Shown here in pieces: positions 1 through 13,130 of a stretch of 64,000 bases of DNA. This DNA comes from Ctenosaura bakeri. Lineage: Eukaryota; Chordata; Lepidosauria; Squamata; Iguanidae. A program made the position numbers and the translations under genes. The stretch spans positions 62,001-126,000 of the forward strand of contig CAOLHI010001149.1 of NCBI GenBank assembly GCA_948474755.1, in the 5' to 3' direction. The first letter of the stretch is position 1; the number at the start of each line of letters is the position of its first letter. The notes under the pieces are model-generated. The model ran no database searches and had not been told where the DNA came from. It was given only the letters and a program-made list of their open reading frames with translations.

Positions 1-726
1 GCCGACGCTGTACTAAATTCTAGGCCCAGGTGGTTCCTCCTTGTGTCTTTCCTTTCTCCTTGCTGCCGTGGTGCATTTCCACCTGGAAATTAAGTACTAA
101 GCCATGTTATTCCATCTGGTCTTGCGGTATTTATAGTTTTTAAAAAATCTTGGCTCTTTTTAAATTGCTTCTTCTTGGATGTCCTCAGTACACATTTCAA
201 CAACAGCTTCTGTGTTATGTGAGTAGGCCTTTGCACATTTAGTTTTGCCATTAAAAACAGTGTTTAAAATGATAATTCAGAAGGATGGCAAATAGGGTGA
301 GGATACAAAACCACACCACCAAAGCTTACGAGAAGCATTTTGGCACAGTCTTGCTTCTGGCTTCTAACTTGGAAGCCTGCTAGAAGCTGTGACGGTCAGG
401 TTCAAAGGCAAGGTAAGTTTTTGTGTCTGAACTGTGGCTGTCTGCTGTATACAGAAGGGGTCTGGACGAGTGGGATGAGACCTTTGATTGCTGTCACCCA
501 GGAGTCTATCCATACTACATAATTATAGCACTTTGATTCTACTTTGTCTGCTATAGCTCCATTCTATAAAATCCTCAGATCTGTAGTTTTCTGAGGCACT
601 TGGAACTCTCAGTTGGAAAACTGAAATGCTGTAGTTTAGGAGAATGCACTCAAAGAGTGGTTGTTAACCTGAAGTCTGGGACCAACAGGTTAACCGGTGT
701 CTGAGCAGGGATTTGAATCTTAGGTT

Positions 727-854
727 ATTTCTGCACTAGACTGTTATAGCACAATTATTGTGCTTTCAACATCCTATGGAATCCTAGGGTTTGCAGTTTA
801 GGGAGGGGCTGGCCGGCTATAATCGTGCTATAACAGTCTAGTGCAGAAATGGCC
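727..854. repeat. Palindromic MITE, family A
   Basis: Arms reading TTTCTGCACTAGACTGTTAT and its complement enclose the family core (CTTTCAACATCCTATGGAAT, then a GGTTTGCAGTTTAGGGAGGGG motif trimmed here). It is a degenerate foldback, with the right half shortened. Confidence 0.85.
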
Positions 855-1379
855 TTACTCCTCAGAAGCCTTTAATCAATCAATCAATCAATCAATCAGT
901 CAATCAATCTTTTACTATTTAAATAAATTTTTGACTATTTACATCTAAATTTAAATATTTAAATCTTGAGTTAAGTCTTGGAGGTCTTTGGCAACAAGTT
1001 ATATTTACAGGGATTCCCCAGGAAAGAAAAGTTTAAGTACCACTGCACTAAAGAATCCTAAATTCCTCACTAAACTACAAATCTTGGAATTCTGTAACAT
1101 GTACCAATGGCAGTAAAAGTGGAATCAAACTGCTGTCATTGTTTCCTGTGGATGCACCTCCTCAAGTCACAAAGCTACAGTATTTTGTTATTGTCATCAT
1201 TATCTACGCATCCATTTTATTGCTGTTATAATTTATACTCTTGCTTTTCCTCCAATGAGTTCAGGGTGGCATACATAACTCCTTTTTTCTGCTTTATGTT
1301 AACAAAAATTCTATTCAGTAGGTGAGGCTGAGAGAGAGTGATTGGCCGAAATCACTATTCTAATCACTTCTATTTTATT

Positions 1380-1745
1380 TTATTTTATTTTATTTTTATT
1401 TTGGTGGAATCCAAGGGGGCTTACAGTAATTTAAAACAAGATAAAATTACAAGCTTACTTTACAATAAAAAACAATTAAACAACCATGGATAAAAACAGC
1501 TAAAATCCCATTTAAAAAATAATTACAAATAAGAAATACAGCAGCCCACTTCACAGACACTGCTGCGGCATAATTTAAATCTCAGAGGCCTGCCTGAATA
1601 AAAAAAAGTCTTCACCTGCTGGTGGAAAGAGAACAAGGAGGGGCCCAACCAGATTTCCTGTGGGAGAAAGTTCCACAGGCTCTCTCCTGTGTCCCCACCA
1701 AGCATGCCTCTGAAGGTGATGGGATTGAGAGCATCGCAGTGGCTC
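1380..1745. repeat. LINE-like interspersed repeat, copy 1
   Basis: The segment from the TTTTA-rich tract through GCTTACAGTAATTTAAAACA to a GC-richer end (GAGTTCCACAGGCTC-like) recurs in the same orientation at 40345-40790. Superfamily not determined; it may be a LINE 3' region. Confidence 0.55.
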
Positions 1746-1869
1746 TCTGTATAATCTAGTCCACCTATCTTGCAGTCATGAGCCTAAGTATGAGAAACCT
1801 GCTGTTTTTTCAGAAAAAAAAAAAGATATAGACCTTCACAGTTTAAATTAACATTCTTTTAGCCACTTA

Positions 1870-2241
1870 TACAGTCAGTTTTCCACATTTGTGGATTTCA
1901 CTTTTGCATATTTGATTATTCATGGATTATCTGCTGTCATCTTTGCTGCCTCTCTATGCCATTTTTAATAGGGACTGCAAGCCTTGTGAGAATGAGAAAC
2001 TATGAACAAGGCTTGTAAGTCCATCTTAAAAATGGTGTGGGGCAGCAGTGAAGCTGCCACCCACTTCTGCCTTATGAAGGAGCCCTGATGCCTCAAAAGA
2101 ATCCACAGTGGGTTGAATAGGGTGATCATACTTTTTTGTGTGTCAAATATGGTTTGGGAGGGCCTAGAGTTCTTCACTTTTTTTTCCACTTTCATGGGGG
2201 TCCTGTGCCCCTAACCCTAGCAAATGTGGAGGGATGACTAT
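1870..2241. mobile_element. Non-autonomous pogo/Tigger-like DNA element
   Basis: Terminal inverted repeats of the form CAGTCAGTTTTCCACATTTG and its complement sit next to TA dinucleotides. Related copies lie at 6982-7476, 9079-9467 and 58911-59284. The family assignment comes from the TIR start (CAG) and the TA flank. No transposase is present. Confidence 0.6.
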
Positions 2242-2954
2242 ATCATCTCTGCTGGCCAAAGGAAAGTAAAGAAGCTTCTGTAAACTGCTGGAGAGTTGGG
2301 CGGGGAATTTATCTCTTTAAAGCCATCTGTGTGAAAGAGATGACTAATGTTGGTGTAGGAAGCTGGGTGCATGTTTTGTAGGTTAAAGCAACTTCTGTCT
2401 GGAGACGATCTACAAAGCTCTTTTAATCTGCAATTGACTGAAGAATGAAAGTGAACTGAAACCATTAGAAGTAACCACTGTCACAATTTCTTAGAGAGGG
2501 GAAAAAGACAGATACTTTTAGTAAACCAATGCATTCAGGCTATCTGATTTTGTGGGGGGGAGGATTTTTCCCCCTAATGTGCCCATTGGCTATAACAGTT
2601 TCTTTCACTCCAGGAAACTGGAAGCAGACCAACAGCTGATGGCTTGTGGTGGGACCATTACTGTAGTAAGCAACAGGCACGTTATACTTTCTGGGGAGGT
2701 TAAACATCAATCTGAAGTGTAGCCAAGTTCATAGCAAGCCATTGTCATTGGCTGTTTCTGTGATATCCTCTTTCACCACAGCTCAAGATCATCAGTGCCA
2801 AAATCATTATCTGGTATGTAGAGTTCAAAGTACCGTGCGCTCATTATAAGTTGCAGTTTTTATTTTTAATGGTTCCCTTTGTTTTTATATTTTAAAGGAG
2901 CTTTCTGTTGTTTTAGAATGACAGCAGGGGGAAGTGGGTTGGACGAATTATGCT

Positions 2955-3050
2955 GTGACTTGCCTAAGTTCACGCAGTGGGTTTCCCTGAGCAGGGGTTT
3001 GAACCTGGAGTCATGGTCCAGTGCTCAGACCACCACACCCACTGGTTTTA
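2955..3050 (-). repeat. tRNA-derived SINE fragment (ACA/Squam-like)
   Basis: On the minus strand this reads as a box B-like GGTTCAAACCC region followed by the CACTG..GTGA body shared with the other SINE copies in the window. It is truncated. Confidence 0.6.
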
Positions 3051-3094
3051 TACATTTACCTAGGAATATGTCCTACTGGGATTTATTAGAGAGT

Positions 3095-3418
3095 GAAAAT
3101 CGTGTAGTGGTTTGAGTATTAGACTCCAGTCTTGGAGTCTAGGGTTCGATTCCCCATTCAGGCATAGAAACCCACTGGATGACCTCACTCTCAGAAAGCC
3201 TCATCATAAGCCTTTTCCACACTAGACTTTTATAGCGCTGTTATTCCACTTTCAACATCCAATGGAATTCTGGGGTTTGCAGTTTCTGCAAACCCCAGGA
3301 TTCCATAGGATGCTGAAAGTGGAATAATACGCTATAAAAGTCTAGTGCAGAAATAGCCATACGTTCACTTTAGGGTCACATAAATTGGAAACAACTTGAG
3401 GACACACAAGAACAACAG
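3095..3418 (+). repeat. tRNA-derived SINE split by a palindromic MITE
   Basis: The tRNA-like head (GTAGTGGTTTGAG, GGTTCGATTCCCC) is at 3100-3155. The conserved tail (GGGTCACATAAATTGGAAAC, then ACACACAAGAACAACA) is at 3370-3418. Between them lies a near-complete family A palindrome (3210-3358), so the MITE inserted into an existing SINE. Confidence 0.8.
3210..3358. repeat. Palindromic MITE, family A, nearly perfect hairpin
   Basis: The arms are almost exact reverse complements and meet at GGGGTTTGCAG/CTGCAAACCCC around 3282, with almost no spacer. It sits inside a SINE. Confidence 0.88.
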
Positions 3419-4237
3419 GCAGTAATAGGATTCAGCTGTAAATAAACTATGTGCAGGTGGCCAGACTATATCATCTTTGGTTTAATTATTAGTTGATGGG
3501 CAGATTTCTAGGTCACTGCAGTTTAAAAAAAACATTAAACATAAGTAGAAGCACAAGGACCACCAACTATGAAAACAACAACAACAAAACTTGTATGCAG
3601 ACAGTCATGTGTATATTCTGTGTATATTCTGGTGCATATCATACCACACAAAATAATAGAATAAGCAGTTGTGATGCATGATTATCTACACATACATTTT
3701 CTAGGACAACTGTCTTGAATACTAATGCTAGAAGCTGATATCCTGTATTCAGATCTTGGGGGAAATTTTTTTTTTTTACTACAGTTCTCACAAGCTTCCA
3801 GCTGGCAAGGCCATTGGTTGTGCTGGATGAAGTTTTCTGGGAGCTGTAGTCCAAAAAAGCAACTGCTACAAGTTCTGTCTACGCTTCCCATCAGAACAAA
3901 GCTCCCTAAAGTTATGAAATTCAAACATTTGGTGCTCTAGAACCATGGGCAATGTCTAAACTGAGGACTTCCAGGGCTAGCAATGATATTACAGTTGAAT
4001 TATCTACATTTCCATCTTCCTAGTGGGCAAATCCTGAGATGGCGAGGATTTCTTTTTCAAAATTGCTTTTTTCTGTGTGTCCAACACTTTCTCAATGGCA
4101 CAAAGGAAGCTTCCACTGACCAAGACAGATCATTTGTCCATCTAGCTCTGTGTTGTCCACAATGACTGGAACTATCTCTGCAGGGTTTTTGTTACAGAAT
4201 AATCTTCCCCTGTCCTAACTGGAAATGCTAGGGATTC

Positions 4238-4294
4238 CACTGTGTGTGTGTGTGTGTGTGTGAGGGAGAGGGAGGGAGAGAGAGAGAGAGAGAG
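4238..4294. repeat. (TG)n/(AG)n microsatellite
   Basis: A pure TG run passes into GAGG and AG runs. Confidence 0.95.
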
Positions 4295-4505
4295 ATTTAT
4301 ATTTTGTTATTTGCGCTTGTTAAATAAATGAAGGTCAGAAACCCCTGCCAATCTATTGCAAATTGCCCAGGGATCCACCAGTAAATCCAAACCTATTTTC
4401 TGCCTACTTTTGGACTGCAAGATAACTGCTAGATCTGCCTTCCTTGGTGTGAAGCTATGTTTGAAATTTCTCCACCATACTCCTCCATTCTAGATCAGTT
4501 CCTCA

Positions 4506-5645
<1,140 letters not shown>

Positions 5646-6437
5646 CCTGCCTGCTTGCCGTCCTATTCTGCCAAACTGGACTGTCTGGCTCTTCCCAAGG
5701 GAGGCTCCTGGTTACAGCTTGTCATGTGTTTGCGTATGCAAGTTAAGAGAGGTTCAGCATAGGACAGGGTGGCCGTTGAACTCCCACCTCTGTGTACACT
5801 GCAGATCACTTGCAGATAAAACGTCTTCTGTTCAAACACACCTTGCTATTCAGGAGAGAAAGTACCCCCCTGCCTTTTGTCTTTTGGGCACTGCTGAGGC
5901 AGGGAACTGGTGACACTTAGAAATGGAAAGTCCCCATGCTTTTCCCTGCTTTGCTGATCTAGCCAGTTCTGTACCAGAAGCTGAAAACATTACTGGCTGC
6001 AAGATTCTGAAACATTGCTGGCTGGAGGGTTCTGGGAGCTGTGGTCCAAAAATGTAATTTTTCCAGGGTCTGTTTTGAACTGATAACGTGTAAGATGAGT
6101 GTTGTGTGTTGCCCTCCCTATGTTGTTGGACTGCCCCTCCCACCAGCCCTAGTTAGCACAACTAGTAATGAGGGATATTGGGAGCTTCATTGCAACATCT
6201 GGAGGATGAACACTTGTCCAGCTCTGATGTAGGATATGGGAGTTTGCTTTCAGAACCAGAACTGCTGGATCTTTTAGCTACAGAGGGGCCAGCTGATGCA
6301 GCTATGTATCTCATGCTTCAGGCCCCAAATGCTGCAGCTAGATCAGTGTATGACAATGGGCCCGTTTTCACATGTTATTAATTATTTGACAAATTTCTAA
6401 ATTTCCACTCTGTCCCTTGAGAGCTAGAATTTTTCCC

Positions 6438-6520
6438 TTCCTTCCTTCCTTCCTTCCTTCCTTCCTTCCTTCCTTCCTTCCTTCCTTCCTTCCACTCACT
6501 TTCTTTCTTTCTTTCTTTAT
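6438..6520. repeat. (TTCC)n and (TTTC)n microsatellite
   Basis: About 14 TTCC units are followed by a short TTTC run. Confidence 0.96.
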
Positions 6521-6981
6521 AGATGAAAATTTCATTTCAGTTTGTTTTCCGAAGAAGGGATAAAATGGAGAGAATTTGAAAGTTTTAAAAAAGCAATGGG
6601 GGAGGAAGAGAAATTGATGGATTTTCACATCCCTGGTTGTAGATCATTTGATAGTGGTTTGCTATTGATTCTCTTCTTGATTTTGTGAGATAGAAGTTCA
6701 GGGCTTGCTCGGGCTTGAGAACAGGGTGGTGGGAGGAATGCCCTTGAATCAATATTGGAATCCACATCAGAGATACCAGCCTGTACACTCTGTCCAGGTG
6801 TGCATATGCCAGAGTGCCCAGTCATGGCTTAAAGTGAACTGTTTTTAGTTCATGGTGAGGTTCTCTGAGGGCTCAACTTTCCATTTGGCAGGATTGTTGG
6901 GGAGAAGAAGCCTCAGTGCTGCAGGCTGACACTAGAGGGCATTGTGGGGAATTCTGAGCTGTAGTTTTCAAAGGAGGTAGC

Positions 6982-7476
6982 TACAGTTCTCCCTCCACAT
7001 TCGGGGGTTTCACTTTCACAAATCTGATTATTCGCGAGGTGCCTGTTTGCCCCCCATTCTCCCACTTCCACTCTATTCCCACCCCACCTGTCCTCCCATT
7101 TTCCTTGCTCCTGGTGCGGGCATGCCCTGTGTGGGCGGCACGAAGGCCCAGGGAGGCCAATTGCTGGCTCCCTGCCCTGCCCTGCCCCACCGCCACTGTG
7201 GGTATGGGCATGGCCGACACAAAGGCCCAGGGAAGCCGATTGCGGGTTCCCTGTGTTCCTCGTGCTGCCCTCTGCTGCCATGGGTACAGGTGCAGCCCAC
7301 ACGGGCAGCATGAAGGACCAGGGAGGCTGATCACCAGTTCCCTTCCTCTCTGCCCCCGCCTGGGTGGGTGCACTGGCTGGGCAGAAGTCTGTAGGGGGAG
7401 CACCCTATTTGCAATTATTTGACATTCGCGAGGGATTTGAGTCCCTATCCCTCGCGAATGTGGAGGGCCTACTGTA
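6982..7476. mobile_element. Pogo-like MITE with a GC-rich tandem core
   Basis: The ends read TACAGTTCTCCCTCCACATT and its complement GAATGTGGAGGGCCTACTGT. Inside, an approximately 85-base unit (AAGGCCCAGGGAGGCCAATT-like, then TGGCTCCCTG) occurs three times with divergence between about 7135 and 7345. This explains the long open frames on both strands. Confidence 0.65.
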
Positions 7477-7498
7477 TACATTTGCAGCTTGCCTTAAG

Positions 7499-7720
7499 TG
7501 GATAAGAGGCTGTGTTGTGTAGTGGTTAGAGTTCTGGACTGGCACTTAGAGGAGATCCCAATTCACTTCCTCCTTGAGCCCTGAAACTCGCTGGATGATC
7601 TAAAGCTGTACTCAGTCTCTCAATTTTCTCTCCATACCTCTCAGGCTTGTTGTAAAGCTAAAATGTTGACTGGACCCCATAAAGTAAAAAGTGCTATATA
7701 AGTGTAATCAATAAATTTAA
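7499..7720 (+). repeat. tRNA-derived SINE
   Basis: A tRNA-like head (GTGTAGTGGTTAGAGTTCTG) is followed by a diverged body and the tail AAAAAGTGCTATATAAGTGT. The tail differs from that of the other SINE copies here, so it is a second SINE type. Confidence 0.65.
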
Positions 7721-7946
7721 ATAATATAGGGATTATAGTTATCTAGCAGAGGTTTTGCTTTAATTGCCTTTGGTATGCTACTTTGCTGCTGTCTCTTAAA
7801 ACAATAAACAAAATAAAGCTTTGCAAAAGGAGAGCAGCTTGCAAGAGCCTTTCTATAGCATATGCCATTTGAGTGCCATTACATTTTGCAAAATTTCCAG
7901 ACCAACCTAAAAAAAAGAGAGTACTGCAATAAACCATTACAATGGT

Positions 7947-7971
7947 GCTCTCTCTCTCTCTCTCTCTCTCT
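7947..7971. repeat. (TC)n microsatellite
   Basis: Short pure dinucleotide run. Confidence 0.9.
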
Positions 7972-8395
7972 GCGCTACTCTTTTCTTTTGACATATTTAA
8001 AAATGTGATCTGTAAAGATCCAGGTTTTAAAATACTTGGTTTGAATTCCAGTTGACATCACCATAAGAAGCAAAGGAAGAAGCCCAGGGCAAAAAAAAAA
8101 GTCACAGAACAGGCACATCAGGAATAAAGACCAGAGAGCACTAGAGAAGTGTGGTAAACCAACTAAGGTTTGTGTAGGATAATTGCACAAAATTGTAGGT
8201 TGGACCCTACAAAGAATATACCATCTAGGGCGAAAATAGCATCTAGTTCTAGATGTTCACAGGGAATTATTTTGGCTACCTGGAAGAGTAAAATTGGCAA
8301 AGTTGCAACTGAATTCAGTAGAGCAACCACAAAGCTGAGGTTGAGACTGAACCTTTAGATATGCTTTTGGGAGTTGGAGTAAATTGGTAGAGGAC

Positions 8396-8515
8396 TGTAT
8401 TGAGATCTGTCTGTCTATCTATCTATCACTATCTCAATATAGTCCTCCCTCCTCCCTCTCTCTCACTATATCTATAATCTATATCTATCTATGTGTCTGT
8501 CTGTCTGTCTGTCTG

Positions 8516-8565
<50 letters not shown>

Positions 8566-8570
8566 ATTTG
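8396..8570. repeat. (TCTG)n/(TATC)n microsatellite
   Basis: Compound tetranucleotide array ending in about 12 TATC units. The open frame across it is an artefact of the repeat. Confidence 0.95.
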
Positions 8571-9078
8571 AATGAAATACCTGTCAACATTTTGATGGGT
8601 AAAAACTGTGGCACATGTTGCTAAGCAATATCAAAGTGTCAGGATGTCCAAAATTGTTCATAAGGGAAAACAGACAATCTAAGAGAGACTGCAGCAGTTT
8701 GCTTTTGCCCGATCCTCCTGGGAAAGAAAAGGTGCCTGCCATTCCGCTCTCCTGGCTGAGTTAATTGAGGTCAGTCTACTTTTGCACTTCAAAGTGAATC
8801 TGCAACAACATAAATAAGCTGAGCACAAAGGGGAATGTGGGAGAAGAAGAGAGAAATCATGACACTTTAAAAGCAGCAGAAAAAGTGGGACAACAAATTG
8901 GAGGGTATATGTGTATTTAAATATTATGGTTTCACCTACTTTATTGCATTTTGATTGTGTTTAAGGGGATATTTTATATTAATTTTTTAAAAATTAGAAT
9001 CACTCATTCACCTCTCTTTGGGAGGGAGCATATACATTCCAATATCCAGGCCTGGTCCTCCCATTAGGCAGAATGAAA

Positions 9079-9467
9079 TACAGTTATCCCTCCACATTGG
9101 CTAGGGTTAGGGGCACAGGACCCTCATGAAAGTGGAAAAACTATGAATAACTCTAGGCCCTCCCAAACCATATTTAACACACAAAAAAAGTATGATCACC
9201 CTATTCAACCACTGTTGATTCCTTTGTGGCACCAGGGCTCCTTCACAAGGCAGAAGTGGGTGGCTGGTGGGACTTACTGCCACCTTCGCTGCTGCCCCAC
9301 ACCATAATGAAGAGGGACTTACAAACCTCATCCACACTTTCTCAGTCTCATGAGGCCTGCAGTCCCTGTTAAAAAGGCCATAGGGAGGCAGCAGAGATGA
9401 CAGCAAATAATCCGTGAATAATCAAACCCACAAAAGTGAAACCCGTAAATGTGGAGGGCTGACTATA
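9079..9467. mobile_element. Pogo-like MITE, third copy
   Basis: Ends TACAGTTATCCCTCCACATT and the complement of ATGTGGAGGGCTGACTATA; the internal sequence is shared with 1870-2241 (GGGTTAGGGGCACAGGACCC). Confidence 0.65.
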
Positions 9468-10017
9468 CTTGCCTTGGGAAGCATATCTGGGGTGACAGAA
9501 AAGGCAGGTTAAGACTGGAGCACTGTCAGAAAATGGAATTGGTTGAAAAGCAAAATGCATGTAATGTACTGTAGGGAGCATGAAGGACTTCCGGAGGCTC
9601 ACTTCTTACCGACTGCATGCGCACTGCTTGCAAAGTCTCTCAGCTGGCTTAGACCTTTTCTCCTCTCTCAGTTCACTTTGCAAGCAACATGCATGTGTAA
9701 GCATTTCCAAGAGAGCCTCCGTAGGCAGGAACTAATGAAAGAATAGAACCCTCACTAAAGTAATGGAACTGTCCTCAATTTGGAAGTGTCGAAAGAATGA
9801 GTGATCAGATTATAGGATATCAAAATATGGGGGCAGTTTTTACTGCCAGGAACAGTAGTTAGGAGTTTTTGTGGAATTTTCTGCCTCCCATGACAAAATT
9901 ATTTGACTAGCCTTAGGCACTGAACACTTGGTTTAGGGGAGTGAAGTCTGTACCATTCTGATGCTTTGCCTCGGGAAGTTTGGACCAACTCTGATGCTAG
10001 CAGCCAATAAATTGTGG

Positions 10018-10190
10018 TTAGGGTTGCCAGACTGAAAACTGGAGAGGGCTCCTGTACCTTTAATGGTTGTGTAGCAGAGGGAATTTCAGTAGCTATTGTT
10101 ACTTGTTTGTATGATAAGCAATTCTCTCTTCCACAACAACCATTAAAGATACAGGAGCCCCTCCAGTTTTCAGTCTGGCAGTCCTAGAAG
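10018..10190. repeat. Inverted-repeat MITE, family C
   Basis: Left arm AGGGTTGCCAGACTGAAAAC, then CTCCTGTACCTTTAATGGTT; the right arm is the reverse complement. A second copy lies at 37787-37955. Confidence 0.8.
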
Positions 10191-11821
10191 TTTTGATGTT
10201 CATGCTCTAGTAGACTCTGTACACCAAAGCTGCAGAAAGCACAGCTTGGATTTGAAATGCCTCAGGTTTCAATGACTACACTGAACATAGGAGACCAACA
10301 CACAAGCTGTGTTTTGTGCAATGTGGTATAGTAAATCCTTTGCACATGCGCAGCCCATGTGTCTGTATCCTTCCAGCAGGTCTCCCTTGCCAGCAATCTT
10401 CAGCTTGCTATCTCCAGCTAGTATGCTGGGACAGGAAATACAATATACCTTAGGTAGTTCAAGGACACAGTAAGGGCTTTAACTCAAATTAACAAGAGAC
10501 AGAAGAAAACAGGAAAGGAAAGAGCCTGTAAGACCAGGAATAAGACATCTTCCATCAGAGTTCAAAGCTCCCAGTTGCTTCTCACACTAGAAATGACTGG
10601 GCCGCTACAGGCTTGCAACACCATGAGAGTCTTTAAGCAATGAAATATTAGGGAAAGGGATGGCCACAGACATTTTGCTATCTGAGGCAGAGCACCAGAT
10701 GGCACCACCCACATGAAGGCGCACAGCATCCAAAGCCAGACACGTTGTTTTTGGCAAAAGAGGCAGAATACCCTATAAGTGTTTCTCTCCCTATCTTTGG
10801 CACTAAAAATACAGTAACAGTAAAGTAAATAACTTAGTAAATAACTAGGAATTTCTGCCCTGACCAATGCTCCAGATCTGCTGCCTGAAGCAGCTGCCTC
10901 ATCTTATCTAATGGGAGGGCTGGCCCTGATAAAGGAACCTCTTGTCCATTTGTAAAGCAACTAGTTCCCCCTACCCAGCACCAACACTTTTCCCGAGATC
11001 TCCAGCAATCAGCCTTGTTGCTGTCCACTTGGACATGTCCCTACCTGGGATTTTGGCTGGTTTTTCTTCCATTGTTGCTTGGTCTTCTCTAGTAGGAGAC
11101 ATGGCGTTGGGGGATCTGCCGTGTCATTACTGGCCCGGCAGAAAGCAAGTAGGATTTCCCCCCAGGGTCAAGTTTCATGCTTGGGACTGTCGTTCACAGC
11201 AGCCGCTGAGCCAGAGGCAAAACAATCCGGGGAGTCTTTCCAAAAGGAGCCAAGCAGCCTTGACAGAAAGGTCAGCACTAATATTACCCCTGCAGCTGTA
11301 GCCGAGTGGAGAGGAAGGCATAGAACAGGGCACTGGGCCCAAGCAAGGAAAGGTCTTTGTTGGGTGGCTGGATTTCTGGGGAAATCCTGGTGGGGAAAGC
11401 GTGTCCTGCAGTCTGCATGGGCCCCTGGAACTCACCTCCTTCCACTCTGTGTTTGCTTTTAGACTAATGTTGGAGGACTTAATCATAGATTTCCTGTGGC
11501 ACATGTAGTTTTTATGCTGATGGCAGGTAAGCGCACACCTGGCTCTTTTGCATAGCATCCTCCTCCTCTTGCTGGGTCGTTTTGGGTGGAAATGACAAGT
11601 GTGGAGTTCAATGCATCTGGAGAGCAGCAGGTTTGGGAAGGCTGCTCTTGCAAGTCCCACCCGAGGAAGCAGGCGAAGGCTGGCAGCTGGAGCTATGATT
11701 GTTCAGATGGAGATGGAGATGGGGGTTAGAAGATGGCCTGTGGTGGGCTACAAAAAGTGCCTGGATGCACCTTAGAATGGACAGGTTGGGCAAGAGAGAA
11801 CAGCAGAATCCTTCATGCTAT

Positions 11822-12022
11822 GGCCATTCCCGCACTACACCCTTATAGCGCGATTATTCCACTGTCAACATCCTCTGGAATCCTGGGGTTTGCAGTTTAG
11901 GGAAGGGTATTCAGAATTCTCAGCCAGAGAGCTCTTTGGCCTCAGTAAACTACAAACCCCAGAATTCCATGGGATGTTGAAAGTGGAATAATTGCACTAT
12001 AACAGTGCAGTGTGGAAAGGCC
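11822..12022. repeat. Palindromic MITE, family A
   Basis: The CCGCACTACACCCTTATAGC start and GTGCAGTGTGGAAAGGCC end enclose the shared core, including CTCAGCCAGAGAGCTCTTTG in the loop. Confidence 0.85.
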
Positions 12023-12077
12023 CACAATATAACCACAAACTGATCCTGCACACCTGGAAAATTGAGAAGCTGGAGTC

Positions 12078-12286
12078 AGTGGGTGAACAGGGTCATTAAT
12101 CTTGGTGATGTTTAGCCTCTAAGAATCCAGTCCATTTTAAATCAATGTTTGCAAACAGGGTTGAAGACAGCATTAGGGGGAGGCGGTATGCTTTTGTCTT
12201 CAACCCTGTTAACAAACATTGATTTAAAATGGACTGGATTCTTAGAGGCTAAACATCACAAAGATTAATGACCCTGTTCACCCACT
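12078..12286. repeat. Long foldback element, family B
   Basis: Two arms of about 90 bases, from AGTGGGTGAACAGGGTCATT to TAAATCAATGTTTG, are near-exact reverse complements around a spacer of about 30 bases (CATTAGGGGGAGGCGGTATG). No second copy was seen in the window. No protein-coding content. Confidence 0.88.
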
Positions 12287-12434
12287 AAGGCGCACGTTTC
12301 CCTATTATAAAGTCTACTCTTGGAGCAAAACAAAGCCGGAGTATACAACTTTATTAAAACTATTTTTATTTCTGGTAAGTGTAACAGCTTGCTCAGCCGC
12401 ACTTAGTATAAAAACATCACAAACAAATCTGCGG

Positions 12435-12610
12435 CCATGTCCGCACTAGGCTGTTATAGCGCGATGATTCCACTTTCAACCTCCTCTGGAATCCTGGGGT
12501 TTGCAGTTTCGGGAGGGGCCGGCCGGCCCCTCCCGAAACTGCAAACCCCAGGATTCCAGAGGAGGTTGAAAGTGGAATCATCGCGCTATAACAGCCTAGT
12601 GCGGACATGG
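12435..12610. repeat. Perfect 176-bp palindrome, MITE family A
   Basis: Base-by-base comparison shows the 88-base left arm (from CCATGTCCGCACTAGGCTGT to GGGAGGGGCCGG) is the exact reverse complement of the right arm, with no spacer. The centre is GGCC|GGCC at 12522/12523. It lies about 640 bp upstream of the APEX2 start codon. Confidence 0.97.
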
Positions 12611-12879
12611 TCTGCATCGTGCGTACTGAGTTTTGTGAACATGAGCTGGCCAAGATCTCTAACTTCTCACAGCAATACTTTAAGTTGGAGAGTCTTGGGC
12701 TTTAAGAGACAGTACCGGGAGGAGGAGGAGGCGGTCCTCTGTGCCTCAGGCCCCGCCCCATCGCTTGTCAAAGAGTTGCAGTCGCTATGGTGCTCTGATG
12801 CAACCTTAGGTTCGTGGTCGCCCTCGTTACATTTGCTGTTCTATACCTATAGTTTGTGTCGAGTTATGGTGACACGGAG

Positions 12880-13070
12880 GGCCTTTCCGCACTACACTGT
12901 TATAGCGCTATTATTCCACTTTCATCATCCTGTGGAATTCTGGGGTTTGTAGTTTACTGAGGCCAAAGAGCTCTCTGGCTGGGAATTCTAGAGGCCCCTC
13001 CCTAAACTGCAAACCCATAGGAGGTTGAAAGTGGTATGATAGCACTATAACAGTGTAGTGCGGAAAGGCT
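12880..13070. repeat. Palindromic MITE, family A, in the APEX2 promoter region
   Basis: Arms TTTCCGCACTACACTGTTAT and its complement enclose the form with the GGCCAAAGAGCTCTCTGGCT loop. It ends about 60 bases before the ETS-like site of APEX2. Confidence 0.88.
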
Positions 13071-13130
13071 TTTATTGGTAGTTACTTACTCTATCCACCC
13101 TTGCCCCGCATATGGACGGTTCTACTTAGA

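Larger units (their letters stand above)
5646..12434. other. Intergenic region between the divergent PFKFB1 and APEX2 genes
   Basis: No exon of a further gene was recognised. It holds the TTCC, TC and TATC/TCTG microsatellites (6438-6520, 7947-7971, 8396-8570), pogo-like MITEs (6982-7476, 9079-9467), a SINE (7499-7720), an inverted-repeat element (10018-10190), a family A MITE (11822-12022) and a foldback element (12078-12286). The long overlapping frames on both strands at 7040-7480 lie inside a GC-rich MITE. Confidence 0.65.

Noticed and set aside
8384..8575. Small open frame rich in Ser, Ile and Leu
   Set aside because: Pure product of a tetranucleotide microsatellite.
12437..12952. A 171-codon open frame upstream of APEX2
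   Set aside because: Its first third is the translation of the perfect palindrome (the same peptide appears on both strands and in other MITE copies), and the rest has no family features.
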